The translations under genes and the position numbers were made by a program. Below, one piece after another: positions 36,269-48,802 of a stretch of DNA of 64,000 nt (the stretch's first letter is position 1; the number at the start of each line of letters is the position of its first letter). This DNA comes from Pogonophryne albipinna. Lineage: Eukaryota > Chordata > Actinopteri > Perciformes > Artedidraconidae. The notes under the pieces were generated by a model. The model saw only the letters and a list, made by a program, of their open reading frames with translations, was not told the origin of the DNA and ran no database searches. The stretch is taken from contig CM053260.1 in assembly GCA_028583405.1 (NCBI GenBank), forward strand, positions 22,562,147-22,626,146. Direction: 5' to 3'.

Positions 36269-36374
36269 AGTGATTGATACGTTCTCGAAGTGGGCGTGAA
36301 AAGAGCAGTGGGCAGGTTCTCGTACTACTCATAAAAGTCAGTCCTCAAACACTTGCAACAACTGAACAAGCATC

Positions 36375-39300
36375 ATGCTCTGCTTCTTCTTCTTGGTATG
36401 TAGCAACACCGGCTTTTCTGAATTTATTTCAATTTAATTACACTTGTTTTTTGTCTTTGTGTTGGAAATGAAAGTACGACACAATGTCATTTTGAGGCAG
36501 CATCATTTCCATTATTATCTATGGAAATCAGTCACTTGTTGTTAGTAAATATAATCTTTCATCACTCTGCTTTTCTACACATCTGCGTTCTGTGTTTCCG
36601 TGTCTTACAAGATGTAAAAAAGTGTTTTTTATTGTCAAACATAATGTGCAAAGTACAATTTTCCATGTGATGTAGCTGCTTCTGTGGACCTGGTTCACCA
36701 ACTATGCAGCAGAGGTTAATTTACAGGTGTACAGGAGGCATTAACTATGAGCTCCAACCTCAAAAAAATCATACTTTGCATACTATTGTACATTGTGAGT
36801 ACCCTGCACTTCAGGTTTGGTTGGCTCTTGGTCTTTCAGGTGTATTATTTGTCGAGCGCAGCATGCTCAGAGCTGCTGAGTCGTCACAGAAGGTCTTGGA
36901 TCATCGACTCGTTCACCATAGAGGAGGGGCATCCCGGGCCCTTCCCTTATGTGCTGGGAAAGGTGAGAGACCCCCACTGGTCAGAAAATAAACCTTTTAG
37001 CCAACAAACCCATTAATTCTAATAACTGCTGTTACGAATCTTACCATTGGTATACAAAGCTCTTAGGACTTGCTTTCATTTTTCATTGCTCCTAACCAAA
37101 TGTAGGTCATGTTTTTTCCTTGGACAAATACAAGTTTCAGGCTCCCCAAAGCCAAGCGTAAAGTGTCTGGTGATGTGTTTTAGATAACTATTGATCGGGA
37201 CTATCAAGTGAGGTTTGATCTGTATGGGGAAGGAATGGACGAGGAGCCGAAGGGAGTCCTCACCATTGATAAAGAATCTGGCACCTTGTATGTCAACAGG
37301 GCCGTGGACTACGAGGAGAAGACAGTGCTGAAGGTTAGACATAGATATCAACATGCAGTGACAACTAGTCAACCACTTTCTTATAAATCACCTAAAAAGG
37401 CCTACACACTGATAAGGGATGCACAGTCTGTCAAAATTATTGGTATTCAAAAGACCAAACACACTCTGTATTGCTCAGACTAGTATAAGATAATGTGTCG
37501 ATTAGTTTGATTTCACTTTTTTTAACATCTGTTTTGTTTATGTTTCGTTCTCTCCTGCTGTTTTATAGTAAAATCAGACCAAAATCAAAGCATAATGTAA
37601 TCAGTGGAAGGTTTTTTACCAGCAATTAGAGTTTGGAAAGGAAAAGTTAGGTGTTTTTTTTAATGAGCTTGTATGAGGAACAAAAAGAAAGGCACACCTA
37701 AATAATTCTGTTCAGAGGATAGTTATACTTACAATATTTTCAGCGCTTCTGACAGCTATTTCTGATAAGAACCTAAACCCGGGAGATCAACAGTTTCAAT
37801 TGACCAAAACTGTAATTTTACCACAACGAACACAGGGGTTGCTGGTCAATCTAAATGAGTCGTTACTGTGTTTTGTGAGGTAAAAAAGGAATTTAAAAAG
37901 GCATAAAACGATATAACGGCTTCAGGAGAGAGCTGGCTGACAGTAATGGAAATATTTCAAATATACTGTACTGATATAGAGTGATATAGCCATAGAATAA
38001 ACATAGATATCAACATTCAACCCTACTTCAAGACATCAATTCCATCCCTTTAATGTATTGTATTGTTACATTTTCAAAACTTAAAAAATTGTTGAATTTT
38101 GGATATGTAGGAAGTTATGTTACTGTTATCTTGTATGAAATCAAGTTGAAAATACACAACGCAAAGATAATACACATATTTTTAGGATCTTTACCTGCAA
38201 TTCAGATGAGATTATCATGTCTTCTTCTCATATAACACCTTTTTACCGTTTAATCACATGTTTTCTTTACATTATGACTAATGTTGAGTCCCATCTTTCA
38301 ATCTGTAGCTGAGATTTGAGGCAATGAATACAGATTCGTCGATTGACACCAAATTAGGAGTTGAAATTGGAATATCAGACATCAACGACAACCCACCTCG
38401 ATTTCAGAGGGATCTGTTTGAAATCAGCGTTGATGAGGACGCAACACAAGGTAGAGGATATAGTAAAGTGATATGCCTTTTCATGTTTCCTCACAATATC
38501 TGGTAAGTACATCCCTTTCTTTGCTTTGTCATTTCCCAACAGGCTCCCATGTTCAGACTATGGTAGCCTACGACAAAGATGAGAGAGGGACGCCAAACTC
38601 AACGTTCCACTATGAAATTAAGTCTGTGTCTCCAAACCATCCGGACACTGAGTTCACTATTGATTCTCAGTCTGGGACAATGTCCTTCAAAGGGTGTTTG
38701 GATCATGAGGCAAGTGTCTGTATTCTTTGTTGTAAGTTCGTTTATTGCAGCAGTTCTTGTTCTGCAGGTTCTTCACTCGATCGTTCAACGTGACACATGA
38801 TATATAGCCAGAGTGTACAGAATGTGCTGTCTTTCTGTTTACAGTCTGAAAACATTTAAGTTATGTTTGAAAACACACCTGTTGTATGTGAAGCAGAGTG
38901 AGTTGACCTTCTTTAAAATCTGAAGATGATATGATATATATATATATAAAGAGTATAGCTGCACCCTAACACCTTTAGCTCACTATTGATTGTGCTGATA
39001 ATGCCACTTTTTGATAATACAATTACCATTAAAGAAGAGAAATGGACCCTGACTGGATGGTAGCCCAGTTCTGTATTTTATAAATCTAATCATATCTTTT
39101 TGATTTGCTTCTGTTGAGGTGGCTGAGATGTTCACAGTGGTGGTGGAGGCCAAGGACCACGGTGACGTAGTCAGTCTGTCCAGCTCAAGCACTGTTATCA
39201 TCCACGTCCAGGACGGCAACAACCACCTCCCAGCCATCAGCGGACAAACAGTGAGCATCTTTTCTTTGTTTGTTGACATAACAATGATTACACATTAACA

Positions 39301-42300
39301 CACAGTTCTTGGTGCTTTACACTCACACACACATGCATACGATGATGCTGATGTCCATTCATGTTAGACATGGCATGTTGGTGTTGCCATTTAAAAATAG
39401 GATTATGTTTAGATCTGAAATGAGTATAAGAAATTCTACAATGATTGATATAAGGGAGAACGTTGAGGAAGGTTAAGAAACTGAAAAAGAAACTATTACA
39501 GTTGTCAATGGCAACTTACATTTTTGTTTTAAACATAGTTGGAATGAAAAACAAAAACAACCAGAGAAACAAAGGATACAAACAAGTGATAAGAAATATT
39601 AAAATAGGTTATAAGGAATAAATACAACTGATTCAACTCACATTAAAAAAACAGACAGTAACTCATTTACTTTACACTTTAAATAAGCCATTCCAGCTCT
39701 GTTAGTAATAAACAACAGTATAATCCACACTCATCGACTCCTATACGGGAAATAAATAGATGCTCTATATCAGATTCCTTTCCCTTGACCTCTGCCCTTT
39801 TGAATCATACAACAGGGCTCTGGGAAAGTAAAAGAACATGAAATCGGTACGTCTCCTCTGCGGCTGCATATGACAGACAAAGACACGCCAAACAGCGCGG
39901 CATGGAGAGCTAAATACACCATTCAGGGCGACGAGGGAGCGCACTTCAAAATAGAAACAGACCCGGACACCAACGATGGGATCCTGACGGTTGTAAAAGT
40001 AAGAACTGCTCAGCTGCATACTTTACATTACAGTGACACATCTGTAGTCTGGTGTGTAATTAGGTGTAATGTGTATTATTACTGTACCTTTACGTCAGCC
40101 ATGTTTGTCCTTGTGTGTCTCTAATGACAATGTATTGTATGTATTGATTCAGCCGTTAGACTTTGAGGAGGAGGCCCTGAGGGAGTTGACCATCTCAGTG
40201 GAAAATGAGGCGCCATATTTCTCCTGTAAAGTGAAGGAGAGGCCGCCATCGGGCCTCTGGAAAGTTGAAACCAGTAAAGGTGACGTTCCTCCGCCGGACA
40301 CTGTAAAAGTTAGCATCGAAGTGGAGGATGTCAACGACCCCCCGGTGTTCAGTGTGAGTGTGAAAGAGGTTGCGTTGGAGGAAAACGCACCCATCGGGAC
40401 GTGGGTGGAGAAAGTGACCGCCGTGGATCCTGACTCAAGAGATTTTGTGTAAGTGGGACGTTCGATCCAACATGTTTTAGCTTATCTGGGAGCTCTTTCA
40501 CTAAAGCAAGTCGTATCTGTCCACAGGTACAAGGTAGGAAGCGATCCTGCTGGCTGGGTGACGGTGGATCCTCAAACAGGAGACATCACGACAGTCGGGA
40601 CACCAGATAGAGAATCTCTTCATGTCAGCGACGGCTTCTACACCATCTTACTGCATGCCTTGGATGATGGTAAAACTGGGGCTGGCTTTAGTGACCCCTG
40701 ACTTTTCACTCCATCTGTGAAATATCTCAACGGATTTTGAACACAATTTGGTACTGACCTTTATGTTTCCCAGATTATTAACCCTGGAAACTTCGGTGAT
40801 CATATGAGGTACACATTTGTAGTTTTTCATGAAATTTGACACACATTCAAGCCTCACCTCAGGATAACTCTAGCACCACCATCAGGTCATCAATTCTATT
40901 CGTCCAATATATTAGTTTTCTGCCCAAATACCAGCTATACTCAACCTTTGTTATTCTTTGTGTTTATGAAAGTGAGCAAGCACACACCCTACTTCTGGGA
41001 TGTGGTCAAGATTCTTATTTATTTTATTCTCCCTTAATGGCAGACGTCATTAGGTCAAGTGAAGGCGTGAAGTAAAATCCAAATGAACGTTCACAAGGCT
41101 ATGAATTATGCAACAGCAGATGTGATTGTCAAGGCATGGAATTATGCGACGACATTATCTTTTTCATTTCTGTAAAGGACGGTCGAGAGTACGCTGTGTT
41201 TAAGGAGATAAGAAAAAGGAAAGAATCATAGTACCTTTCTTCAGCATTAGAGAATTAGACCAGGTCATTGCTTAGATGCTTCATGGTCAAGTCACAGTAA
41301 CCTTCCAAAGAAAAAATCATCTTCAGTGAAAAAGGTCAATTAGCAAATGTTTTCATTCTATCCTGCAAATCTAAGACAGTGAAAATGGTTTGATCATTAT
41401 ACCTGCTGAGCATAAACATGTCTGCAAGTGTGTGTAACACAGAAAAGACCTGTCTATGCTGCCCCAGAACGCCTCGTTGGAGATTTCTCTTTTACTTCCT
41501 GGGTACAGTGACGTGCCCATACCCAAATGGACCAATCTGTGATGCTCCTCAGACACACACACTCTCTCAGCGGCGAAACTGTGACGCCCTGGGGGGGGGG
41601 GGGGGGGTGCTAGTGGAGCCGAGCAGCGGCGAAACTGTGTCGTGCTTACACTGTAGGTGCGCCGCGCTTGGGGGTGCGGGTGCTAGTGGAGCCTCGCAGA
41701 TTGGGGTGCTGCAGCACCCTCAGCACCCCCCCTTCCCGCGATGTCACGCAGCAAGCAGGAAATGAACCCAGCTCAAACTGTCCGCTCCTCGCAGCAGCGA
41801 GCCGTGCAACGTCCCGCCAACACAGCACCCAGACCCCACGCAGCATTCTCATCTGTTTGTCATTACTGGTGTCATTTTCTGGTTGCTAACAAACGCCATT
41901 GTAACACATAATCACTGATGTTCCGCTGTAACGGTGGTGGACTCATCAGAACAGAGTGGGCGAGCTGACCAATCAGAGCACAGTGGGCTCTGATTGGGAG
42001 GGGGGGCAGGAGCTCCAACAAGTTTAGGACAGAGAGTGAATACACATACTATACAGAGATGCTGTATGAGAAACCAATGTGAGTTTGGGAAATTGCACAA
42101 TATAAATCTATTCTAGTAGACCTCAACAATGGAATTATGATCAGTAGAAATGGCCATGACATGGGACCTTTAAAGTGTTGCTAGCATAACTGCATTATGT
42201 TTCTATGTTGGATAGGAGTGCCACCCATGACAGGCACAGCCACTTTGAACATCCATGTGACTGACCAGAACGACAACGTGCCTCAGCCAACAGTGGACTT

Positions 42301-43955
42301 TGTGGATGTGTGTGTGTCCGACGGCCCCTCCAGCATCAACATCTCAGCCTTTGACCTGGATGATCATCCCTACGCGGGGCCTTTCACATTTGAACTGCTG
42401 GGTGACGTCAAAGGAAAATGGAAGCTGAATCCTTCACATGGTAGAACTAGTTATATGTGGTAAAATATGTAAAATATAAAGACAAATATTTTTTAATTGT
42501 GTGTGATTATTTCTCACAGGGTACACAGCCGGCCTGGTGAAGGAGCCTGGTGTTTATTCCGGACCACACACAGTTGATGTGAAGATCTCTGACATGCAGG
42601 GACAGTTTGCCGTGTACAACCTCAGTGTGACCGTGTGTGACTGCAGTGTGACGCCAAACTGCAGAGACCCCCGAAGCACTGCCACAACAGCTGCTCCCGG
42701 GGCTCTGGCCATAGTGTTTGCCTCACTACTTTTGATCATGTGTAAGAAACCAAATTCCTTTAGTTTGCATCGCTGTAAAATGTATTGTTACATTTCTGAA
42801 TACAGGTTGAATCTTGTCGTCTCTGTCTCGCTGACAGGTCTGCTTCTAATGGCAGTGTTCATGACCTGCAGAAAAGAGTTCGCCCCTATGCCGCCCAGTG
42901 ATTCCTCTGGAGACACCCTCCTGCCATCAAACATTGAGAATCCAGGAACAGACTGCAAGGTCCGTACTGAAAAAAACTTGCAGATAAAACAAGTGATTTT
43001 CATCTAAATGTTTTGCTAATATCAGTATGTTTACCCTCTTTCAAGGTAGTCGTACCGGACGATATAGTGGCATGGTTTACTGAGGAGACCCACAGTGACC
43101 CATCTAATTGGGGAGGTCAGCATCATGGGATAAAACACAGCAATTTTTCCAAGGTGAAGAAACATGTTATGTGTGATCTGCAGGTTTGTAGAGGGATTGA
43201 CAAAGTTGCTTTTTTACAGGTTCTCATACATACATGGAAACATGGCTTGTAAAATGAACCCTTCTCTTTGGAAATGTGGATGTATTGTAACTTAGTTAAG
43301 CTCTGCAGTTGTTCCCATAATTTACATCAACAGGAAATGGAGCAAAACTTCATCTACGAACACTTGGTCTTAGATATGTCCCATCTATACAACGAGAACT
43401 GGAACCAGGTAATATGCACCCATTTAAAGAGAATTATAATCCGGACATTCAAATATTAATTCCGTCTCCGTTCTCAGACATCTTGGAGATCTCTAAGGGC
43501 CAATGGCCACCATCACACCCATCAGGTAATAGTTTGGTTTGTGCTCATTGTTACGTTAAGGCAGCCGCTGAAGAAAATGGATATTTATGTGAACCTTTTC
43601 GTACAGCGTGAGGAAGCGAGCACAATGAACTTCCATGCAGCTCTCCAAGCCCTGCTTCATCAGGTGGGCAGTGCACTTTCAGAATCACGTCTACTTTGCA
43701 GAAAAGAAGGTGCCAAACATATTTATTTAAATGTTTTCACTCCTTTAGCGGCTCTCCTCTCTCCAGGGCAAAGAGGCTGACCTGCTGGACTACGAGCCTC
43801 ACGTTTATGCAGAGGAGGGCGACTTTGACGTCCTCTCAGAGCTGGAGAACATCATCCTTCCTGACAAGGATTCATACCAGAAAGCACTCAACAACTTGGG
43901 CCCCAAGTTCAAGCAACTGGCCTCCATTCGCAAGCCACCACATATACAAAACTGA
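36375..43955 (+). CDS. cdh26: cadherin-26
   Basis: This is a calcium-dependent, single-pass adhesion receptor. There are 18 coding exons, all in phase, giving 827 aa (human about 830): 36375-36395, 36676-36714, 36840-36962, 37184-37333, 38309-38450, 38543-38709, 39119-39250, 39816-39998, 40153-40448, 40527-40669, 42216-42440, 42520-42741, 42838-42959, 43046-43153, 43334-43408, 43478-43525, 43565-43663, 43767-43955. Order: signal peptide (MLCFFFLLLLWTW), furin-type RHRR then SWIIDSF, cadherin repeats with DINDNPP, DGNNHLP, DVNDPPVF and DQNDNVP, a Cys-rich membrane-proximal stretch (CDCSVTPNC), one TM helix (about residues 605-630), and a cytoplasmic tail ending near LDYEPHVYAEEG, close to human CDH26 DPGYLPHVYSEEG. 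GHPGPFP and PLDFEEE also match CDH26. Exons 1-2 are the least certain. AATAAA lies at 43991. Confidence 0.93.
40670..42215. repeat. cdh26 intron 10 with unclassified repeat
   Basis: From about 41570 the intron is GC-rich, with a long G-run (41591-41607) and a local duplication (GCGGCGAAACTGTG and GTGCTAGTGGAGCC each occur twice). It ends at GACATGGGACCTTTAA (about 42160), which resembles the end of a TTAA-flanked fish repeat. No matching left end was found. 40670-41570 shows nothing recognisable. Confidence 0.45.
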
Positions 43956-44475
43956 GCTTTTGGGTTTTCTATTTTTTTGTTGAGTGGTGAAATAAAAAAG
44001 GGTGCATTTTGTTACCGAATGCTTTTGCCAATTCACATCAGAGAGGAAATCCATTCTGTTAATCATATGTTATTTATTAGCAACTGTTACAAAGTCCTCC
44101 ACAGTTTTCTTTTTACAGGATGAAAATAAAGTACAGCTGTTCTCCAAAAATACATTTGGAGTTACATTTGGTCAGTCAAGTAGACAGAAATCAAAAACCA
44201 AATTATGTGCCTGCTGAAAAGACAATTCCACATTGCATTCTACCAGACTACCTAACAATTAATACATTTGCTTCTAGCATGTAGCTGCTGTGTAAAAATA
44301 AATTGCTCCCATTTCATATAATAAAACTTTAAATTACAAAATTCCCTGAATGCTCATTTGGGATTAAGAAAATAAATCTTAGTTTCAAATAGAGGAAAAA
44401 GGGAGGTACTTTTTAAATAAGTAGAAAACTACAATATTTACAGTAAATGTTAACAAAAGGAAAAACGAAACGCAT
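43956..44475. other. overlapping 3' UTR zone of cdh26 and lsm14b
   Basis: Plus-strand AATAAA at 43991 and 44124 and minus-strand AATAAA (plus TTTATT near 44074) suggest that the two convergent transcripts end close together or overlap. No other feature is seen. Confidence 0.5.
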
Positions 44476-46897
44476 TTACACCCTCCCACTGCCGATTTTT
44501 GGGAGGGGTCTCTGCTCAGGGGTGCTCTGCCCTCTGCGTCCTCTGCCTCCTCTGCCTCTCAGTAAGCGGCCTGGAACTCCAAATGTTTCTATGTTCATTT
44601 TCTTCTCCTCCGCCCAGGTGGTTCTCCTGAAAATGCACAAAGAAAATATATATTGTTGAGCATGCCAAACGCCTCAGGTAAAAACAGCAGAAGTTAGATA
44701 ATCACCTGGGCTTAAGGTCTGAAGAGATGTTGTCAAAGAAGCATTTGGCTTTGTCGTAGTACTTCTCTCCTTGAGTGTACTCTTCCTCCTGCACATCCAG
44801 GTTATCCTCGGCATCCACCTTTTCGACTGCAGAAATTAAACAAAATGCAAATAACACACATTGAAATATTTGACATGTGCACTGAAAGTAATTTGACTTT
44901 TATAATTTGAAATAACCTTACCCACAACATCCTTCTTGAGATCATCTTTAAACTGAGCATTTGCAGTTTCAAAATCAAAATCAGACTCAAACTGCAAGGT
45001 GGTGGCCTTTGAGTTTTTCACCAGAAGTTGGCCTCTGCTTCGGTTCCTAGACCTCCGGTTGCCTGCACACAAGCAACAGAAAGTTCAAGAAGAAAACCCA
45101 CAAAGATATTTGTAAAACTGGTTGAGTAACCATTTAGAACAGGTTCATATAGTCTTTGATATAATTCTAACAGACAGGTGAGCATAATTTGACATTTATA
45201 ATAATGGGTTTAATTTATAACGCACTTCATATCCGAGTTCAGATCCCAAGTGCTACACGCATTTAGCATGGAACAAAAATAAAAACAGTACACAACACGG
45301 TAGAATGAATAAAAAGCAGTAACAATAAATAAAAGGGTAGTAATAAACAAGATAAAAGCCTAGGCAAAGGCTCTATTGAACAGATGGGTTTTGAGGCCTT
45401 TTTTAAAAGCCTCCACGGTATGTGGTGCTCTCATGTGGTCGGGGAGAGCATTCCACAGTATGGGCGCAGCCGAGCAGAAGGCCCGGTCTCCTATAGTACG
45501 GAGCTTGGTCCTGGGGGGTTTGAGGAGGTTGGTATTGCTGGAGCGAGAGGTCCGCAAGGAAGTATGAGGGGTGAGGAGTTCCTTGAGGTAGTGGGGGGGG
45601 GCAGTTCCATGGATACACTGGTGGGTGAGGAGGGAGACCTTGTATTCAATCCTCATTTGTCTTGCCGTTCTTCCATTCTCCAATAATTCTTTCTAACTCA
45701 AAACAAAGATTGCCATTCAGCCAGACATAACAGTGTGTGCATTTCAAATTTTGATACCTTGTTTTTGCCTTTGTTTCTGGTTCTCAGCAACTTGGTCTTC
45801 AACCTTGGCTGCACTTGGCTGAGATGGTGTCCGACCTAAGGATGTAAAAATGTAATGTTTGGAACTTTTTCTTTAAAATGGAAGTAATGCAAAAAAAACC
45901 CAGATTATTTATTCCTCAAGTGGTTGCTTACTGGTGGGTACGTTCTCCTTCTGAACCTGGGCAGAGCGCTGTGTTGGTCGAACAGGCTGTTTGTCCTGTG
46001 GCTGGGTAGAAGCCTTTCCCTTTTTCTGGGCCGCCCCAGCCAAAGGCACGGTCTGAACAGCCTGCTCCACCATGGGAGCTCTTCTGGCTGGGATGCCATG
46101 GAGTCCTGGTACATAAAGAGCAGGAACAAACATGGTGGGGCTTGATCAACTGCTGATACATGTGAGAAACAGCCCCTATGATTGCATAAATCTCTAACAA
46201 ATGTCTAAAATATATTTAAAAAAAATCTATTGTACCTAGGCCTAGTGCTGCACTGTACTGCTGGTTCAGTAGAGACGTAGCAGCCAGCTGGTTGTAGGTG
46301 GGCATCATGTCTCTGTATGAACTCCACCTGGGATGATACACAGCCAAAGAGCTGCCCATGGATGACTACAAAAAGAATGTATAGACAAAGTACAACTTTT
46401 TTCAACTTGCATTATAAATGAATACTAATTTGAAATTGATTTTCTCAGAGCCACTCACCTGTACAATAGCAGGGTCCCGAGGCAGTCCATGGTGTGGTTT
46501 TGGAGGCTCGGACACAGTGATATCTTGAATGTCACTTCCTCTGAAGATTATGTATTCATACATTTCATCTTTAGGTGGCACTGGTCTTTCTGCGCGCCGG
46601 TCCTCTGTCCCATAGGATCTAACTGTTCGGATATAAAGTTGGACAAAAGTTTGGTTTACCTCCAATATAATGTCAAGTCTACAAACATGAACAAAGTCAT
46701 TATGCATTAAGTTGTGCAGAGATAATTATCGAAGACTAAAACCACATGTCGTGTAGGCCTCTGCACTTACCTTTGGCTAGCGCAACCGTGGAACGATCAG
46801 TGTCGACAGACGACAATATCCCCTCGTACCGTATATGCGCTTTGGATATCAAACTTATTTTACTGCCAATATATGGGGTCCCTCCTCCGGAGCTCAT
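44476..46897 (-). CDS. lsm14b: LSM14 homolog B (RAP55B)
   Basis: This is an mRNP granule and translation-repression protein that binds mRNA and P-body factors. Eight coding exons in phase encode 361 aa: 46897-46771, 46622-46459, 46365-46236, 46105-45932, 45835-45758, 45062-44922, 44826-44706, 44626-44476 (TAA). Residues 1-80 form the LSm domain ([31 protein letters not shown]). The DFDF box is [14 protein letters not shown] (about 249-262). The FFD box is CFFDNIS (about 300). The TFG box is [20 protein letters not shown] repeats follow ([10 protein letters not shown]). [12 protein letters not shown] and [10 protein letters not shown], as well as the linker, fit LSM14B. An L2-like LINE copy sits in the intron between exons 5 and 6. 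The gene converges on cdh26, with stops 520 bp apart. Confidence 0.95.
45190..45690 (-). mobile_element. L2-like LINE 3' fragment with reverse transcriptase C-terminus
   Basis: The minus strand encodes [65 protein letters not shown] and [11 protein letters not shown]. This is the conserved end of the L2/CR1-type reverse transcriptase protein, followed by a short 3' region (AAATTAAACC near 45210). The frame is open over about 107 codons, so the copy is fairly young. It is not a host gene. It lies in an lsm14b intron in the same orientation. Confidence 0.85.
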
Positions 46898-48180
46898 CTT
46901 TGCAGCAAAAATGTGTTTCTAAGTGAAAAGCAGCCTCTCAATCACAGAGCATTAAACCACGACACGCATCAGACAAGATCTAATCAGCTGTGTCCGCAAA
47001 TAGCAGGCACCTGTGCGCTTTATAAGATTGCCAGTGACGCACGCACCTCTTTGCTGATGGCCCATGCACCTGTGCGTACAAATTGGTTCGTTTCTTTAGC
47101 CACACGGCGTACACCACAATAAGTAATCAAGACGTAAGTGTGAAGCGAGTCTGCGTAGTTTGTAGCCTTAGAAAAACTGCACACCCTATTGGCATGACAA
47201 GCACAAATGCATAAACAGTTACACTAATGTTAATTTATATTACTACATTGAAGACACAACTATGAGCAATTCGTTTATGGTTTACATCTGTACCATGTGA
47301 CTTGCACGTAACGATATGTTTGGAGTAAATGTCATCCATTGTTAAAAGAGAACATTTCAAATAAACCGATTCATTATTATAAATCTATGCTTTCTTCTTC
47401 TTCTTCTGCACTGCTCAAGATCATTATAGAATAGCCTGATTACATGTTAGAAATGTAACTGAATAAGAAATTGAAACAGTGTAACATTTGAAAAAAGGAT
47501 ATTAAATTTGAGCTATTCTATTTCCTGTTATAGTTTAATAAATATCCCTTTCTTTACATGTCCATAGTATTTGTCATATAGGCTATCAAATTGCATTGCC
47601 CTTTGGGTTATGTTTCACATTTGCATTATTATCTGAAAAAGTAGCCAACAATTTAACAGTTTACTTGCCATGCAAAATTCCTCACAGCTATAAAAGAATT
47701 GTATAGTAAGGTTGTCATTTAGAACTGCAACATGTCTAACATATTTTATAAATTACATTGTGATTCACATTTTAACGCGTAAATGAAAGAAAGAAAAACA
47801 CACTTTATTTGCATTGCATTTATCTATACGTCAGCGTAAGTCCCATGACTGCAGACAGCACTGTACAATAGGCTATTTCCTCTCTTGGAGGAGGGTGGGG
47901 CGCCCTCAAACGCCTCTTTACAACAGCTACTTCACTTGTTGGCCAAAACACTGCAGCCATCTTGCTCAGCGCATCAAGAGTGAGTAAACTCTAAAATTAG
48001 GTGTTTTGGCTTGTCGTAAACCCCGATATCCTTCTCCCAATAGTCACACGGTGCAATTCTGAAACAGAATAGCTATCGTGAAGGCAGAAAGACTCTGGCG
48101 GCAATGTAACATTTGATGAAAACATTTTCGTCTCCGGTACGATGTTGTTCCGTCTCATGCATCCCCTGGAATGACAGCTG
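46898..48180. other. lsm14b-taf4 divergent intergenic region
   Basis: Upstream sequence of both genes. 46900-47110 is the likely lsm14b promoter side. 47100-47870 is AT-rich with nothing recognisable. A GGGTGGGGCGCC GC-box-like motif is at about 47894. No gene is seen. Confidence 0.45.
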
Positions 48181-48540
48181 AAGCCATTGGTACCGCCTTT
48201 TACAATGCCGAACAGCCAATCACAGCTCTCGAAAATCCCCGCACGGAGACGTTTAGTCGTTGTGCGCAGGCGCATGTCACTCGGTAAGTCCCTCACTTCT
48301 CACAAGCTCACCGGAGTGTGAAGATGGCGGTGCGGTCTGGCATGCTAGACGAGCCTTTTTCACACACAGAGGTGAATAAAGCGGTGGTTTGTCATCCCGA
48401 ACAGTCTGTAGAGTCACACCTGTCGTTCTTGTGTCACAACAACCACTGTGGTAGGCACGAAGCAGCCGGTAATAACATGGCGAGCTAATGTCCAGCTGGG
48501 ACTTGGTCAAGACGATTGCCAAAGCAGGTACGCTGTAAAC
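48181..48540 (+). promoter_or_regulatory. taf4 promoter with CCAAT, NRF1 and YY1 motifs
   Basis: CCAAT box AGCCAATCA (48214-48222), inverted CCATTGG (48184-48190), an NRF1-type palindrome TGCGCAGGCGCAT (48263-48275), and a perfect YY1 motif AAGATGGCGG (48321-48330) occur in order. GT donor-like sites follow (CGGTAAGT near 48282, CAGGTACGC near 48527), so 5' UTR exons are possible. This mix is typical of a TATA-less housekeeping promoter. The start site is inferred. Confidence 0.6.
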
Positions 48541-48715
48541 TACTAATGTTGTTTTCCTCTTTGTCTCTCCGAGTAAACACGAAAAGCAAGCGAAGGAGCT
48601 GACTGATACAAACAGTACATGTGAAAGAGTCTTGCCCCATCACATTCAAGAGTGTTTGTGCTGCTTTCTAAACAAGTTGGAGTGCAGGGGGTTCTCATCA
48701 TATAACGAGCTCCCC

Positions 48716-48802
48716 ATGGTTCAACTATGGATGCACCGACGCACAGCACAGAGTCCAGCTCGGGACACGAACCTGGCAAAAAACTTGTTGTTAGTGACGG
48801 AG
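48716..48802 (+). promoter_or_regulatory. overlapping upstream ATG frame at taf4 start
   Basis: An ATG at 48716 (CCCCATGG, good context) lies 11 bases before the taf4 ATG and reads in another frame for about 28 codons to TAA inside exon 1. If it is in the mRNA, ribosomes must pass or reinitiate past it, which would lower TAF4 output. It is seen in the sequence; the effect is inferred. Confidence 0.4.

Noticed and set aside
38826..38905. Possible L2 reverse transcriptase end (LKTHLLYV-like) in cdh26 intron 6
   Set aside because: Only about 20 residues of similarity and no typical 3' tail.
45360..45683. 107-codon minus-strand frame as a host protein
   Set aside because: Its sequence is the standard C-terminus of an L2-type reverse transcriptase.
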